NCBI GenBank assembly: GCA_025200525.1
Contig: CM045758.1
Span: 58,375,649 to 58,439,648, forward strand
Reading direction: 5' to 3'
Origin: Camellia lanceoleosa
Lineage: Eukaryota > Streptophyta > Magnoliopsida > Ericales > Theaceae
DNA length: 64,000 nt
Part shown: positions 1-13,033 of the stretch, one piece after another
How the letters are laid out: every line of letters begins with the position of its first letter
Numbering within the stretch: the first letter of the stretch is position 1
The notes under the pieces: generated by a model
Told to the model about the DNA's origin: nothing
Databases searched by the model: none
Seen by the model: only the letters and a program-made list of their open reading frames with translations
Made by a program: the position numbers and the translations under genes

Positions 1-526
1 AAAGTATAGACTAGTTTTCTCAAATTGGAACAATTCAATTTCATGTTTGTTTTGTGAAAAGGGTTTGATTTTGCCACCTCAAGTGGGCTTAAAGTTTGCG
101 AATTTGCCACTAGACATAATGGGCTTCAACAAACATTCGTTGAATCATTTCAATTCAAACAACAAGCCTTCATCCACATGCATTCATGCAATTTATCAAT
201 TAAGCATTTAGCCTCATGGCAAGCATGCTAGTCATGGCAATCACTCACACTCGTCCAAGTATGCTAAAGCGTTAAAAACTCACCTAGTACTCCAAGCTAA
301 GAAGATATGAGTTTGAAAAATGCATGTTCCTAACTATACAAGATGACTAAAGCAACACATACAATAATGTAATTAATAGGCTCGGCTACTAATATGTTAT
401 TTGCAACAATTTGAGAGCATGCATTTTAAACATGTATTCATTGAAGTATTGAAACAACAATGCGGTTTGAATGATGTGCCGAGCCTCGGTGCATGCAATA
501 CAAGATGAATCAATGCAAGCATACGG

Positions 527-2730
527 TGTAACGCCCTCAAAAATAAACCCATAATAAATAATATAAACATGCATCATTATATTAAAACAATAATATAAGT
601 CCATCCATCAGAGTATTATGAAATAAAACATCAGAAAATGCCCTACAGGCTTACATCTTGCCAAGCCAACACTTGGACACAATTCACTGAGTTCTAACTC
701 AAAAACAGATAAAGCCCTAGGCTTGAAAGATTACATTGTTCAAATAAAACAAATAAAAATAAAACAAGTCTTCAAATTCAATTCCTCACAAGCTAAGTCC
801 TTGGAGGGAGTGAACCACCTGAACCTGAAAAATGAAGTTCCCATATAGGGTGAGCCACAAGAGAAAATACTAAACCAAGCATAAGAATTAACTAAAGCAT
901 TAGTATTCGATACATGGTTAACACAAGATAATCAATTTCCAATCTTCATGACACGAATGCCTACATTGTCTATGACATATTGTCTATAACACCTTTCACT
1001 TTCCAATATTTATTCCACCTTCTAATTAAATCATAATGGCTCGTAACACGCCAACTATACTAGTGATCCAAATGTCACAAAATAAATGAGACCAAAGCTC
1101 AAACCACAACACTTCCATACTTCCAACCGATACTCATTATAATGATGTATCAGATCAACAATGAATAGCAATATTGCTATTATCAATAAGCATACATATG
1201 AGTAATGCTACCGAGTCCATCCTATCTCCTCCCAACAAATCCGGTTTAGAGGTCCATCCCCTATCTTCCCCTAAACCGTGGAGTTCATCCCCTATCTCCT
1301 CCAAATTACATGCATATGCAATGAAACACACAATTGCCATACACAACACATAATCAATACAAGTAATGTTCTGTATTAATTCAACAGTCAACATATATGA
1401 CTTAATTCCAGTTATACCTAAGCCGCATGCAGGGTCTACAACAATCAATGGCTATCCTCCACCGATAGCCCAAAACAGTTATTTCTAAACAAGAAATAAA
1501 TACATCAATGAATGTAAATTTAACATCCCCAATTCCATGAATTAAACCAAATTCCACATTATTCCTTTAAATTAACTATACAAAATTAATCTAAACCAGA
1601 ACCCTAAGGTTTCTTCCAAAACTACCAAACTACCCCCCCCCCCCACATACCAACACTACTAAAAAAAACACTTTTTGCGACCGCTATAAACCGTCGCAAA
1701 TAATAAAAAACAGTCGCAAAAAGACTTTTTGCGACGGCCCATGCGACGGCAAATGGGGGTCGCGAATATGGGGGTGGCAAATCTGAGATTCGAGCGAGAG
1801 AGTCGAGTGAGAGAGATGGATTCAGATTTGGGAAATAAGGGGAAAAAATTAGGGACGGGTCAAGTTTTTTTTAATGGCTTGGGTTTTTTTTTTTATTTTG
1901 AGAGAGAGAGGTTTTTTGCGACCGCAAAATCAACAGTCGCAAAAAAATAGACGCAGAAAGTCATATTTCTAGTAGTGCAAAATACCAACACTTAGGATTA
2001 AAGCGTATAAATGGAGTAGGAAATCCCTACCTCGAAGAAATAACTCAAAAAGAAGAAGATGAAGATGATGCCCAAACTTCAAAGTGCTCCAAACCAACAA
2101 TTGCTCAGATTAAATGAAAGCCCTCACTCTCCTCTATCTTATTTGTGAAGGAACTAGGGTAGAAATTCACTCTAGATAGATCAATCCTAGGGGAGAAGAT
2201 GAGTTGGGAGAGAGAGAACTCGTAACCTAGGGTTTGGAATCCGAAAAGAGGATGAAAAACTGCTTTAAAACGCCAAAAACACGATTTTATACTAGCCGCT
2301 TCGAAGCGTAAACCCGCTTCGGCGGCAGATGCACACTCAAGATTTCGATCAGGCTCCCGCCGGCGTCCAACTCCGCTCGGCGGCACACACGAACTCCGCC
2401 GAAGCGCCTAACTCCGCCGGCGTCCAACCCTGCACAAGAGATACTGGATGGGTGTTTTTCCCGCTCGAGCGTCAAAACCCCCGCTCGAGCGGACAAGCAA
2501 CAACAAATCCCCGCTCGAGCGTCAAACTCCTCGCTCGAGCGGACAAGCCAAAAATCTGGGCAACTAGTTTTGGTTCCTAAGCTCAACCAACCTGTTCCAA
2601 ACCCACCCAACACATCCTATAACTCCAAATAAGAAAATATAGGACGACAACAACCAATACACAAGGATAGAATCTACGGAACCTAAGTCCGGATACAAAC
2701 ATCGAATGGGAAAAGACCAGGGTCGCTATA
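527..2730 (-). mobile_element. Solo LTR, TA...CA group, with TACGG target duplication
   Basis: The 2204-bp segment starts TGTAACGCCC on the + strand and ends CGCTATA. It is flanked by TACGG at 522-526 and 2731-2735, and the Ogre-like LTR sequence resumes on both sides. Read on the minus strand the ends are TATAGCG...GGCGTTACA, like the LTRs at 24444 and 22689. There is no internal region, so it is a solo LTR left by LTR-LTR recombination. It holds four CGCTCGAGCG palindromes at 2460-2547 and the MITE at 1654-1977. Confidence 0.85.
1654..1977. mobile_element. CACTA-type MITE (non-autonomous)
   Basis: Termini are CACTACTA on the left and TAGTAGTG on the right, an inverted pair with the CACTA core of EnSpm/CACTA transposons. 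The 3-bp direct repeat CAA (1651-1653 and 1978-1980) fits the 3-bp target duplication of that superfamily. The subterminal motif TTTTGCGAC occurs several times in both orientations, as expected for transposase-binding repeats. At 324 bp it has no transposase and would depend on a partner element. It sits inside the solo LTR. Confidence 0.8.
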
Positions 2731-2859
2731 TACGGTATGCTAATCGAAACATATCCCTAGCTAACCATCAAAAGCGGATAAATAAAAGGGAGAAAGACGT
2801 GGGGTTGGAAGACATACACATTATTACATTACGCTATCACGAAGGAGAGTCCGAATGAA

Positions 2860-3110
2860 TAATCTAGCTAACCAAGCTAAGCTAAGCTAAGCTTATTAAG
2901 CTAATTATTACAAAACTTGAATAAATAGCTAAACTAATTAACTAATTAGTACAACATTTGAAATGAACAATTAACTAACTATCTAAGCTAATTAATTGAA
3001 AATTTAACTAGGCTAAGCTAATTAAATATTACAACACCAACTAATTAGCTACAACTAATTAGGCTAATTAAATATTACAACACAATTTATTCATAACTAT
3101 GACAATAATA
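2860..3110. repeat. AT-rich degenerate repeats of gctaatta type
   Basis: Short units such as 'ctaattag', 'aagctaa' and 'aatattacaac' recur without a fixed period. Similar AT-rich blocks sit at comparable places in the other long LTRs (near 17640-17710 and 31390-31460), so this belongs to the LTR and is not a separate element. Confidence 0.5.
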
Positions 3111-4681
3111 CTAATGAAATAATTAATTGCATTTGATAAGGACATAATGGAAGAAGGATGAAGGTTGCATGCGCATCGCCTAAAAGCTACTCTATTTGCT
3201 TAGGCCATCTCTATTTCACATTCAGCCACTGCCTCTATTTCTGCAAAACTACATTGCTGGCCACACACCAAGGGTCGATCGTGCATCACTGACAACCGGC
3301 CGGGTCTACAGATGACCGGTCGTGCATCAATTTGGTGCAAAGCTCTGTTTCTGTGTTCTGAGGTGAAATCAGCGCAGATAGAGCATTTTCAAGCTCTGTC
3401 CTTTCTTCCTTCCTTCTCTGTCATGGGACATCCTCGGGAGTGGGTTCGAATTAATTACAAAACCATCAATGAGCTATATGATTGCTTGATGATCTGGGAT
3501 GCAATTTTGGACAAAAGTTGATAAAAAAAAAATGCAAAGAATAGGACCACCCCTCCCTCTTGTTATAGTATGAACTCAAAAAAGCAAAGTTGCAACATTT
3601 CAAGAATCATCAAAATGCTATGAATTAGCATGTGACGACTTTTGACACAAGTAACTTGGCATAACGTCCGACCAAGTTGAAGCAATTTTAAGCGTTTTTC
3701 TTTAAGTGTGTTGATCCAAATTTTAAACCAATTTTATTAGGCATTTCCATTCTTTAGCCCATTTGTCCATAGTGATATTAAAGTCCTCTAAACAAGAAGT
3801 GATGTCAAACAAGAGGTACTTCTAAAGCATGATAGAAACACCACACCGTTGGCAATGAATCTTCGGAATGATTAAGCCATTAAGTGGGAACCTTTCTTAT
3901 ATCATTCGAACAACCTCAATTGGTTGAAATCATTCTCAAGTATGAAAGAAATGAATGATGGGTTGATTATTAAATTTAGACTCTCAAACATGGAAATGAG
4001 TAAAGACAGCATAACAAGCAACAAGTATGCCAACTTATGAGATCACAAATGTACTAAACAATGCATGAACCAATTGAAAAGGCCTAAACAACCTCAAAAC
4101 AACCCTTAGTACATGAAAATCAGAGGTAGAACATGCATGAAAAGAGCTTGGAAAGTTAAACAATAAAAAGGAGAATTAAGGCTAGTAAGCAAGGAAAAGA
4201 AGGGGTGGCTAACCCCTTCACTTTTGAAGCTTCAAAACATGATTTTTAGCCTTTCTAAACCTCTAAAAATCAGTGTAAATATCAAAGGAAAAGAGTGAAA
4301 AAGAGAAGGTTTGAGTTATAAGTAAAGGTATAGAAAGAGCAAGCTTTCTCTACCCTTTTGGTAACTCTTCAAACCCAACTCCAAACACTTCAAATGAGCT
4401 CAAAACAATCCAAAACAACAAGAACTATGAAGTAAGAGAAAGAAAAGAAGGCAATAGAGAAGAAAACAACCTTATACCTTTCAAAGGGTAAACTTGTTGT
4501 TCATGATTCAAACTTGACTTCAACTAACTCTCAAGCTTGAATTATGATTCTCCAATATCAACCAAGGCTCTAAGGTGATCAAGCAAGGTTGTGTATGGAG
4601 GATGGAGATGGTATGGACAAGCTAGGTTAGCTCAAAGCTTGCTTGTAATGGAAGAATAAGGAGACAAGAGCTCTCAAGGTG

Positions 4682-4688
4682 TATATAT
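4682..4688 (-). promoter_or_regulatory. Possible TATA box of the Ogre-like LTR
   Basis: TATATAT in the U3-side part of the minus-oriented LTR, about 420 bp from its outer edge. This distance resembles that of TATA-like boxes in the related LTRs. Assigned by position and sequence only. Confidence 0.3.
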
Positions 4689-5104
4689 GACTTCTAGAAT
4701 TTTGTTCAACCCTCAAAGCAATTCCAAAGCTTCGTTTTAATAGAATTCGAGCTCAAAAAGTGATAAATATCTTCAAAAATGGACATCTGGCGCCTCCTGC
4801 CTAGAACATTATTTATCACCATTGAAGGTTGGCCGACCATTCATAGCCACGGCCAGCTATCACTGATACACGGTCGGGCCTTGATGGCCTACCCTATTTT
4901 TTGGGTTCAAACTTAACTCAAAGTGGGAAAAGGTCCAAAAATGAAAATCACAATTTTAAACAAGGTAAATGTTTGAAGATTTGAGGTTATTTTGGGAGCT
5001 TGATTGAATCTGAATCGCTGTGAATTCACAATTCAACTTTTATCATCGAGTGTATTGAACAAAGCGCCTAGGTCTTGCGAGCAGTCAAAAATGGGGTGTC
5101 TACA

Positions 5105-6494
5105 GTGGGCTTGTACCGGTGTTATGCTTTGGGCGACCAACCTATATAAAGCATATAGCAATATACATTGAAACACATTGACTAAATGAATAATATATCT
5201 TCATTCAATTCCCTTTAATCTGTTTCTACCGTATTCTTTCTTTAATGTTATCTAAACAATTCTTAGGAATGCCTAGAGGATCATGAGAATGAAAGTACGC
5301 ACTTGAAAGTGTTTTTCAAAAGTTGCTAAAACAAGGCAGTTCGCTCGAGCGCACCTTTGGTTGCTCGAGCGGTCTGCATGGTCTGCAAAAGTTCTACATG
5401 CTCGAAATCTAGGCCCGATAGTCGCTCGAGCCAATTGCAATGAAAGGTACATTCGCTCGAGCAAACATTTGGTCGCTCAAGCTATATACAATGCATTTTC
5501 AAAAACACCGGATACCCGTTAAGTGCGTTCGAGTGATGAGGTTGAATTATGGGTTTTCTAGAATAGAATTTTGAGTTCCAAAACACAAGTTTTAAGCCCA
5601 AAAGTTTGCATGGCTGGTATAACTTGTAAAAACACTTTCCAAATGTTGAATACTTGATCATCTTCAAACCATAAACCCAAAACCTCTTTCAATTATCAAA
5701 ACAAAACCTAAAACTTCATAATTTTTCCATGCATATGACGAATCCAATTATTTTCTTTTAAAATATCAACATTTGAAATAGTGAGTTTGAAATCATAAAG
5801 AACCGCTAAAGATAACAGGTATAAACTCCATGCATGTAAAAGTTCTTTGGAAAATCAACTCAAAGATGATGAAATATGCATGCATGTCCTTGCTTAACCA
5901 ATTCTCATCATAATCAAGTTAATTCTCCAATTACTCTTGCAAATTCTTAATTCTCATGTTGATTACATTTCCTAATTTGTTTAAATTCAAGAATTAGAGG
6001 ACAAATACATATCTACGACTTGAATTTGAAGTTTTATGGGCTAATTCCCTCATTTTTCTCTTATTTTCTTCAGAATTATTCTCTCTCTCTCTCTCTATAT
6101 CTCTCTCTACAATTTTCAGCTCAAGATTATGAATTGAACTCAATCCATTCTTAAAACACACACACACACACACACACACACATAGGTAGATTAGATTAGG
6201 CTAATTAAGTATAATTAAGACTAATTAATCTAGTTTAGTTCTAATTGATTCATTCTAATTATTTTAATCTGAATCGAATTTTAATTAAACTTCACATATG
6301 GTTCTAAATATTCTAATTTGTCCATTAAACTAATCAATTTCGGTTTTTGAATCTACTTGGGCCTTCAATTTCTGATACAAAGTAGGCATTCTAATAGATA
6401 TTCCACAATCAAATAGATATACACCAAAATTAAATACATAAACATGCAAATTCCCTTAATAAAATAATATGCAATAATGATATGCATGTCGATG
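5105..6494. other. Unclassified repeat-derived flank
   Basis: No open frame resembling a known protein. From 5342 to about 5480 there are several CGCTCGAGCG or near-matching palindromes, as in the LTRs at 527, 6649 and 58971, so part of this is probably LTR-derived. A CT run at 6081-6096 and a CA run at 6156-6182 follow. The segment ends where sequence homologous to the chromovirus LTR begins, near 6495. No boundary with a target duplication could be found. Confidence 0.4.
6156..6182. repeat. (AC)n microsatellite
   Basis: About 13 uninterrupted AC units. A short (CT)8 tract lies 60 bp upstream at 6081-6096. Confidence 0.95.
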
Positions 6495-6648
6495 TCGTCA
6501 CAGGTACCTAACCGCACAGGTTTTTGGACTTTCACCAAGGATATACAAGCCAACAATATACACCATAACCACACTCCCTAACCAGATTCACAAAGGTATA
6601 CACTCATTTTTTTCAAAACAATACATTTTCAATGTTTAAGTATGAAAC
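6495..6648 (-). mobile_element. Left part of an older chromovirus LTR, split by insertion
   Basis: This matches the inner part of the LTRs at about 7325-7470 and 21350-21494 ('cctaaccgcacaggttt', 'tttcaccaagga', 'aatacattttcaatgtt'). It stops at GAAAC (6644-6648), the target duplication of the element at 6649-22689. The other part of the same old LTR resumes at 22690. Its own left end is lost near 6495. Confidence 0.7.
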
Positions 6649-8630
6649 TGTAACGGCCCACGAAAATAACCACTATCTACCTCATGATATTTGATGGAAA
6701 AATAGAAGTTTATAAAATATTAACCTTTCTTTGATTCTATTTTTGTGTACAAAAGATAACATAAGCATGTATACATTAATAAATCCTAAACCTTGAATCT
6801 ATAGAATATGACATGTGTAAATGAATTGAAATAAAAGTACAAGTAAGTTTATGCCCTAACGGCTACATCTTTCCAAGTCATTACTTGGGTATAACAAAAG
6901 TGAGTTAAACTCAATATATATAGAATGCCTAAGTCTTGTAAAAAAATAATTACTCAAGAGGAACAAAAAGAAGCTCTCGGCTCAAAGTCCTCTCAAGCTA
7001 TGTCCTTGGTAGAGGCGTATCATCAACATTTGAAAGTTGTTTTCCACATAGGGCGAGCTAAAAGTCCCGTAGACATACTTGAACACAATGTATGAAACTT
7101 AACAAAGTCATAAGGTGAATTCATATGCATGCCATTTGCCAAACATTATACTTTTCCATATCAAAAAAATGCAATGCCTATATTATATATTAATTCATGA
7201 ACAGTATACTTTTATATCAGAAAGTAGGGCAATAGATAGAAAGCACTAGGAATCTCTAGGTATGTGTCTGCTAGTAGGCTATACAAGCACTACCAAAGTC
7301 ATTTTATTGGTACTAACCGGAAGGATCGGCACCTAACTGCGCAGGTTTCTTAACTTTCACCAAGGACACACAGGACAACATAACTGACCACAACCACACC
7401 CCTCACCAAATTCACCAAGGTATAAACCCTTTTTTCTCAAAGCAATACATTTTCAATGTTAAGTATGAACCAATGCTCAATGCAAGATGTATGAGTAATT
7501 AGTTTCAATTAGCCTAATGCTTATGCAATTTCTTCAACAATCAAAACTATCCTCCACCGATAACATAAATTGGATATTTCTACAGAACCGATAATTTTTC
7601 AACAATAGATATAATCTTATAAATTTCAAAATGGGAGCAATAATATATATCCAACTCCACTCTTATTATCAACAGATACATTTTTCTTATCTTTTCAAAC
7701 CCAATATCTTTTTCTTTTCTTTCATAAATCAAACATCAATGATTTTCAAACAAAACCTCCTTTACTTTCAGAATCACATTTAAGGAAGGAATTTCCAACA
7801 TTTCAACACAAACCAACAATATTCACACTCCCATAACCTTTCTCAAGAATATTTTTGAAAAACCCCTCTTTTTATATTTCAAAATCAAACCCTAGATTTA
7901 AACCCAAAATCCTCATATCACTAAACCTTTTCAAAGAGAAAATAACTGAGCTAAGAATCATACCAAAGGTTGAAGAAATCCCTACCTTAAGAGTAGAAGA
8001 AGAGGAGAGCAACGAGCTCTATCTTTTTCTCAAAGGAACTATGGTAGAGAAATCAATGGATTTGGGTGCATTTGAGGTATTTAGGCAAGAACTAGAGAGA
8101 AAGGGTGAAGAAATTAGGTTTAGAAGAGTTTTAGAGAGAGAGAGAGAGAGATCAAAAAGTGATCAAAAAAGGCCTCTCCCCGATTTGATATACACACAGA
8201 TCGCTCGAGCGACCAAAACATTGCTCGAGCCTTAAACACAATAAGTGACACCACTCGAGTGACCAAAATACCGTTCGATCACACAATAACCTCCTCACAG
8301 AAGTTCAGACCTGCAAAAGACTGCTTGAGCGAAGAAAATACCACTCAAGCGAAGATCATCCTATTCTAGAAGTTTTACAGGCCTGCAAAAATACCAAGAG
8401 ATCTCAAAGCCTGCTCGAGCGACCAGAGCATTGCTTGAGCAAACCAGAAGTGAAACAGACAACAACTTTATTGAAAAACTAACTGCCAACCTATTTCAAA
8501 CACAACCAACAACTCCAAACAGCCAAACTGAACTAACAACAAGATGATGATGGCATAAACAACAATTAAAGGTATGGAACACCGGATCTAAGAGCATGTA
8601 AAGGGTTGGGGCTAAACTAGAGCCATTATA
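6649..8630 (-). repeat. 3' LTR of the chromovirus
   Basis: On the + strand it starts TGTAACGGCC and ends CATTATA; on the minus strand the ends are TATAATG...CCGTTACA. It pairs with 20628-22689. It contains a CT/GA-rich tract near 8135-8150 and a cluster of CGCTCGAGCG-type palindromes at 8202-8443. Open frames in it (for example 7855-8235) are non-coding LTR sequence. Divergence from its partner, roughly one base in ten by eye, indicates an old insertion. Confidence 0.85.
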
Positions 8631-8643
8631 ATCTCTCCCCTTA
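8631..8643 (-). promoter_or_regulatory. Polypurine tract of the chromovirus
   Basis: On the minus strand TTAAGGGGAGAGAT lies directly against the 3' LTR, the expected place for plus-strand priming. Confidence 0.7.
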
Positions 8644-8849
8644 AGAAATTTCGTCCACGAAATTTAAATCAACTAATAATCACTGGATTTTAATTCCATT
8701 GACAATCCATACTAGTGATAATGATAAAATAGAGTTTCCAGCACACAATATTACATTTCAAATTTCCAAAACATTTGTAATGTTTATATATTACAACATG
8801 AGAAAATTTCTAATACAAAACTCAAACATCAATAAATAGGTCTGGATAC

Positions 8850-10100
8850 TTTTCACAGACTTTTGCTCATGCTCCAAAGTCGCCTCTTCAACCCCATGGT
8901 GTCATCAAAATATCTTAACCAATAGGATAATCTTGCATCTCAAGACTTGATCCTGAGTATCTAATACCCGAACTGGTCTCCCTTTATACGAGGCATCATC
9001 ATTTACCTCTAACTCAATCCAATCCAGCACATGTAAAGGATCAAGCTCGTACTTTCAGAGCATACATAAATGAAAGACGTCATGAATCCCGAATAGTTGG
9101 GACAATAAGGCCAAACAATAAGCTACCTCCCTAATTCGCTCTAGAATCTCAAATGGCCTAATAAATCTAGAAGACAACTTCTCGTTCTTTTCGAATCTCA
9201 TTGGCAATATTTTAAGAAACACGTGATCTCCCCCCTTAAAAGACAAAGGCCTCCTCCTATAGTCGGCATAGCTCTTCTAATAGCTTTGAGCTGAAACCAA
9301 CCTCTTACGAATAAGTGCAACCTTCTCCATTGTTTCCTAGACTAATTTAGGACCCAACATTGGTACGTCACACACCTCAACCCAATATACTGGAGATCTA
9401 CTTAGTTGGCCATACAAGGCCTTAAAAGGTGCCATACCAATACTCACCTGAAAATTATTATTATAGACAAACTCCACCAAGGGTAAATGCCTCTTCCACG
9501 ACCCTTTAAAATAGAGCATGCAAACCCAAAGCATGTCCTCTAAAATCTGAATGGTGTGCTCGGACTGCCCGTCAATCTGATGATAAAAGGTGATGCTAAA
9601 TGTTAACCTAGTTCCCAAGGCATTTTGTAGGCTCTGCCACAACTAAGTCGTGAAACATGGATCTCTATCTAAGAAGATGGTCACTAGAACCCCATGAAGT
9701 TGAACTATGTTCCTAACATATAGGTCGGCAAGATAATCTACTACGTCACTCGTGTGCATAGGTACAAAGTATGCTAATTTGGTTAACCGATTGATTATCA
9801 CCCATACGACATCATTACGTCATTGAGTCATCAGAAGACCCAAAACAAAGTCCATCGTGATATGCTCCCACTTCCATTTAGCTATAGGTAAGGGTTGCAA
9901 TAAACCCACTGGTCGTTGACGCTCAACCTTCACTTGTTAACAAGTAAGAAAGCTCGAAACAAACAAGGTTACATCTTTCTTTATCCCCCTTCACCAAAAC
10001 TGGTGACTAAGGTCGTGATATATCTTTGTGCCTCCTAAGTGTACCGCAAGATGTAAATGGTGAAATTCTCAGAGTACCTCCTCTCTACAAGATTCTGGCA
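8850..10100 (-). pseudogene. Chromovirus integrase with chromodomain-like tail, broken
   Basis: Integrase cuts the target and joins retroelement DNA. On the minus strand from about 10100 a histidine-containing N-terminal segment (HLHLAVHLGG then YHDL) is followed by a catalytic-core region with ITMDF (first Asp), LDRDP (second Asp) and DGQSE (Glu, in 9337-9642). Then comes the conserved C-terminal region 9055-9246 with GDHVFLK and FIRPFEILERI. After that, short frames near 8870-8990 resemble a chromodomain end (KVCEKYPDLF), which suggests a chromovirus. Stops and frame changes interrupt it repeatedly. The catalytic residues can be seen, but no continuous protein remains. Confidence 0.75.
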
Positions 10101-10334
10101 TGAAAAGACGGTCTAGATACCTCACACTCAAGTCAAAATAAACATTCAAGCCATTCTCTACCTTTTCACTAGATATCTTTCCTCGGATAGATTCCACTTC
10201 GCAATTATCCTGTGTGCTTTTATAACTTGGCTAACTGGAGTAGGTTGTGCAACTACAGTGAACAAAGCGGCCGACCCAACAGACTCGCTAAGATGCAAGT
10301 CAAACTCGCCCACTACACCCAATATCTCCCATTC

Positions 10335-11600
10335 TCAGATGGGGATACTAGCTACATTGCTTACGGATTTCCAACTCAAAGCGTCGGCCACTATGCTGGC
10401 CTTCCCCGGATTATAGTGTAACTCAAAATCATAATCCTCCATAAACTCCAGCCACCTCCTCTGCCTCAAATTTAAGTCTTTTTGTGAAAACATATATTTC
10501 AAACTTTTGTGATTGAAAAGCACTTCAAATCTCTCATCGTACACATAATGCCTCCAAATTTTAAGGCAAAAATCGGTCCCACTAACTCTAAGTTGTCAGT
10601 AGGATAGTTTCTCTCATGTGTTTTTAATTGCTATGAGCCATACACTACCACTTTCCCTTCTTGCGTCAATACACAACCCAAGGTTTCCAGAGATGCATCA
10701 CATGAAACCGAATCGCCCAAACCTCTCTCCAGAATAATCAAAACTAAAGTAGTGGTAAGTCTATTCTTAAGCTCCTAAAAACACCTTTCGCAAGCCTCAC
10801 TCCACACAAATTTAATCCATTTCCTTGTCAATTTGGTTAACAGTGAAGCCACTTTAGAGAAATCTTTCACAAAACGTCGATAATACTTGGTTAAGCCCAA
10901 GAAACTCCAGATCACAAAGGCATTCTTAGGTTGTCCCCAGCCTTGCATTGCATTTATCTTAGATGAATCTACAGTCACCCCTTCCCTGAATACCACATGG
11001 CCTAAGAATTTAACTTCTTTTAGCCAAAAAACACACTTCTTGAACTTAGCATATAATTGGTGTACTTTAAGCAACTCAAGTACAACCCACAAGTGTTTCT
11101 CGTGTTCCTCCTCAAAGGGTGAGTAGACTAAGATGTCGTCGACAAAGACAACCATGAATCGATCTAAGAACTCATGAAAGATTTGATTCATCAATTCCAA
11201 AAATGAAGCCAGTGCATTGGTTAGCCCAAAAGGCATTACTAAGAATTTGTAATGGCCATACCATGTACGGAATGTTGTTTTCTGAATATACTCCTCATTC
11301 ATCCTCAACTGGTGATATTCCGATCTCAAATCGATCTTCAAAAAACAACGCGACCCCTTTAACTGGTCAAACAAATCATCTATTCATGGCAATGGGTACT
11401 TGTTCTTAACAGTTACCTGGTTCAACTTCGATAATCGATGCGCAGTCATAATGTGCCATCTTTCTTCTTTGCAAAGAGAGCCGGTGGTCCTTAAAGTGAA
11501 GTACTAGGGTGGGTGAAGCCCTTATTTAAAAGTTCTTGGAGTTAAATCTCTAACTCGTCAACTCAGCAAGTGAAAATCTATATGGTTCCATAGAAATCGG
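10335..11600 (-). pseudogene. Chromovirus reverse transcriptase and RNase H, broken
   Basis: The longest open piece (10775-11374, 199 codons) spans the RT palm: [15 protein letters not shown] holds the first catalytic Asp, [13 protein letters not shown] is the conserved MPFGL block, and FVDDILVYS is the intact YxDD-type active site. KFLGHVV and the thumb region follow. Downstream on the minus strand, 10335-10544 gives the RNase H end (FNHKSLKYMF, RQRRWLEFMEDYDFELHYNPGKASIVADALS). The N-terminal RT part (about 11375-11600) is only partly readable. Frame breaks between 10545 and 10775 separate RT from RNase H. Confidence 0.85.
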
Positions 11601-11631
11601 TGTCATCTTGGGCACTAAGTGAGTGGAGAAT

Positions 11632-11943
11632 TCAATCTCCCTGTGGGGTGGCAAACTGGTAAGGTCTTTTGGGAAAAATATTCAAGTATTCACAAACTAC
11701 CCTTGGCAAGTCACTTCGAACCACATTATTCCCATTACCCAAGATGGTTGTATGGAGAAAATTAAGCTCGCCTCGATTACGTGAGTCATACAATGGCGAC
11801 AAAAATCTATCATCTTGGTCTCTCAGAAAATAAAAACAATCACCACTTGAAGTACACACAGCAACTCTCTTACGGTGGCAATTTATGATGGCACGAAACC
11901 AAGATAACCAATCCATGCCTAGGATGACATCGAAACCCGACAT
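11632..11943 (-). pseudogene. Chromovirus protease C-terminal part and linker to RT
   Basis: Contains FDVILGMDWL, the conserved segment after the retropepsin active site in chromovirus polyproteins, then the usual linker toward RT (YLNIFPK). The active-site Asp region should lie just upstream (11950-12150), where frames are broken and no clear DTG/DSG can be read. The 104-codon frame is a remnant only. Confidence 0.7.
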
Positions 11944-12357
11944 GTCTAATAAAACGAAATCAAAAGGAAGTCATCGACCAACAACCTCTATCACACAACC
12001 GCGACATCCTCGATCTAAGATAACCTTACCCCCAACTGGTGACTCTACCCTGAGAGAAGACACTAACTAAGCCATTTTTAATGCCAAAACTGATGTGAAT
12101 ATAGACGAAATGAAGGAATGAGATGCACCAGCATCAATCAATACGTTGGCAATAGAGTTGAATAATAAAAAGTTACCTTTCAGAACAGAAGGTAGTGGTG
12201 ACTGATTCAGCATAATAACAACATACTCACACCCTAAAGGCCCTTGTTCTTTCTACTCACCCCTTGGAGTATAGGTCTGGTACATGAATTAAGCTGAAAA
12301 GGTTTCTTGATTGGCCCTCGAGGCATGTGCTGACTAGGTTGGCCGATGGCTCTATGT

Positions 12358-13033
12358 CTATCTCGAACTAGATGCACCAGATATGCCACCAGACTGGAGG
12401 CAAAATCTCCTTAAGTGCCCCGATTGCCCACATTGATAATAGATAGGTGGTTTCTCTCTCCCTTGGCCTTGCCCCTGAGAACAAGTCAAGGACGGTGTAG
12501 ATTGTTGCCCTTCTCGTTTCTGCGGGCACACTAAAGACTTATCGCCTAATTGACCATACTTGAAGCAAGTGAAACTACCCTGGTTACCTCTCCCCCATCC
12601 AGAACTTGGCATGAGAAATATGGATCTAAACTATGCTGCGTAGGACTGCTGTCTAGTGGAACCCTAACTTTGCCTAGATCCTCTCATCTGCTCCTCCTTT
12701 ATTTGAATCACGGTCTCTAAGTAAGCCACCGCCTCCACTAGGTGACCATAATCCCTAATCATAGACTCAGCCACCTGAAAAAGAAGCTCGGTCCTTAACC
12801 TTTTCTCGAACTTGATGCAACAACGTTTTTCTGTCACCGCGAGTTCTGGTACAAACCTCGATAAGCTTATGAAAGCCGCTTTAAACTCGGCCATTGGTGT
12901 GTTCAACTGCTTGAGCTTCAGAAATTGCTCCATCAACTTCTCCCTAGCAATGGGTAGTAAAAACGTGTCCTATCCCAAGTTACCCCAATATGCCCTCATG
13001 CATACTTCTACCATTGACCAACTATGGGATGCT
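12358..13033 (-). pseudogene. Chromovirus gag, C-terminal half with decayed zinc knuckles
   Basis: The piece at 12664-12936 matches the retrotransposon gag core (MEQFLKLKQLNTPMAEFKAAF, FVPELAV). Upstream sequence to about 13033 continues it (SWSMVEV, AYWGNLG, then a stop). At 12358-12612 two zinc knuckles are decayed: CFKYGQLGDKSLVC lacks the second Cys and the His, and YYQCGQSGHLRRFC keeps C, H and C but has Tyr at the first Cys. The N-terminal half lies at 19830-20229 because an LTR inserted between them. Confidence 0.78.

Larger units (their letters stand above)
1..5104 (-). mobile_element. Ogre-like LTR, left end outside window
   Basis: The right edge reads ...GGGGTGTCTACA, the reverse complement of the TGTAGACACCCC start shared by the other long LTRs here. 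Inner blocks match the LTR at 42948-47365: the 'cacctagtactccaag' stretch near 280, the 'aataaaagggagaaag' stretch near 2800, and GGCCG-rich blocks near 3262-3330 and 4830-4900. The + strand right of 5104 is not pyrimidine-rich, so there is no polypurine tract and this is an outer edge (5' LTR or solo LTR). A younger solo LTR occupies 527-2730. No coding sequence is visible. The left end and any target duplication lie outside the window. Confidence 0.75.

Noticed and set aside
5994..6179. Frame starting with repeated Cys-Val
   Set aside because: Translation of the AC microsatellite.
7855..8235. 126-codon frame in the chromovirus 3' LTR
   Set aside because: Not conserved as an open frame in the other LTR copies (near 21900-22280 and 23060-23480); LTR sequence.
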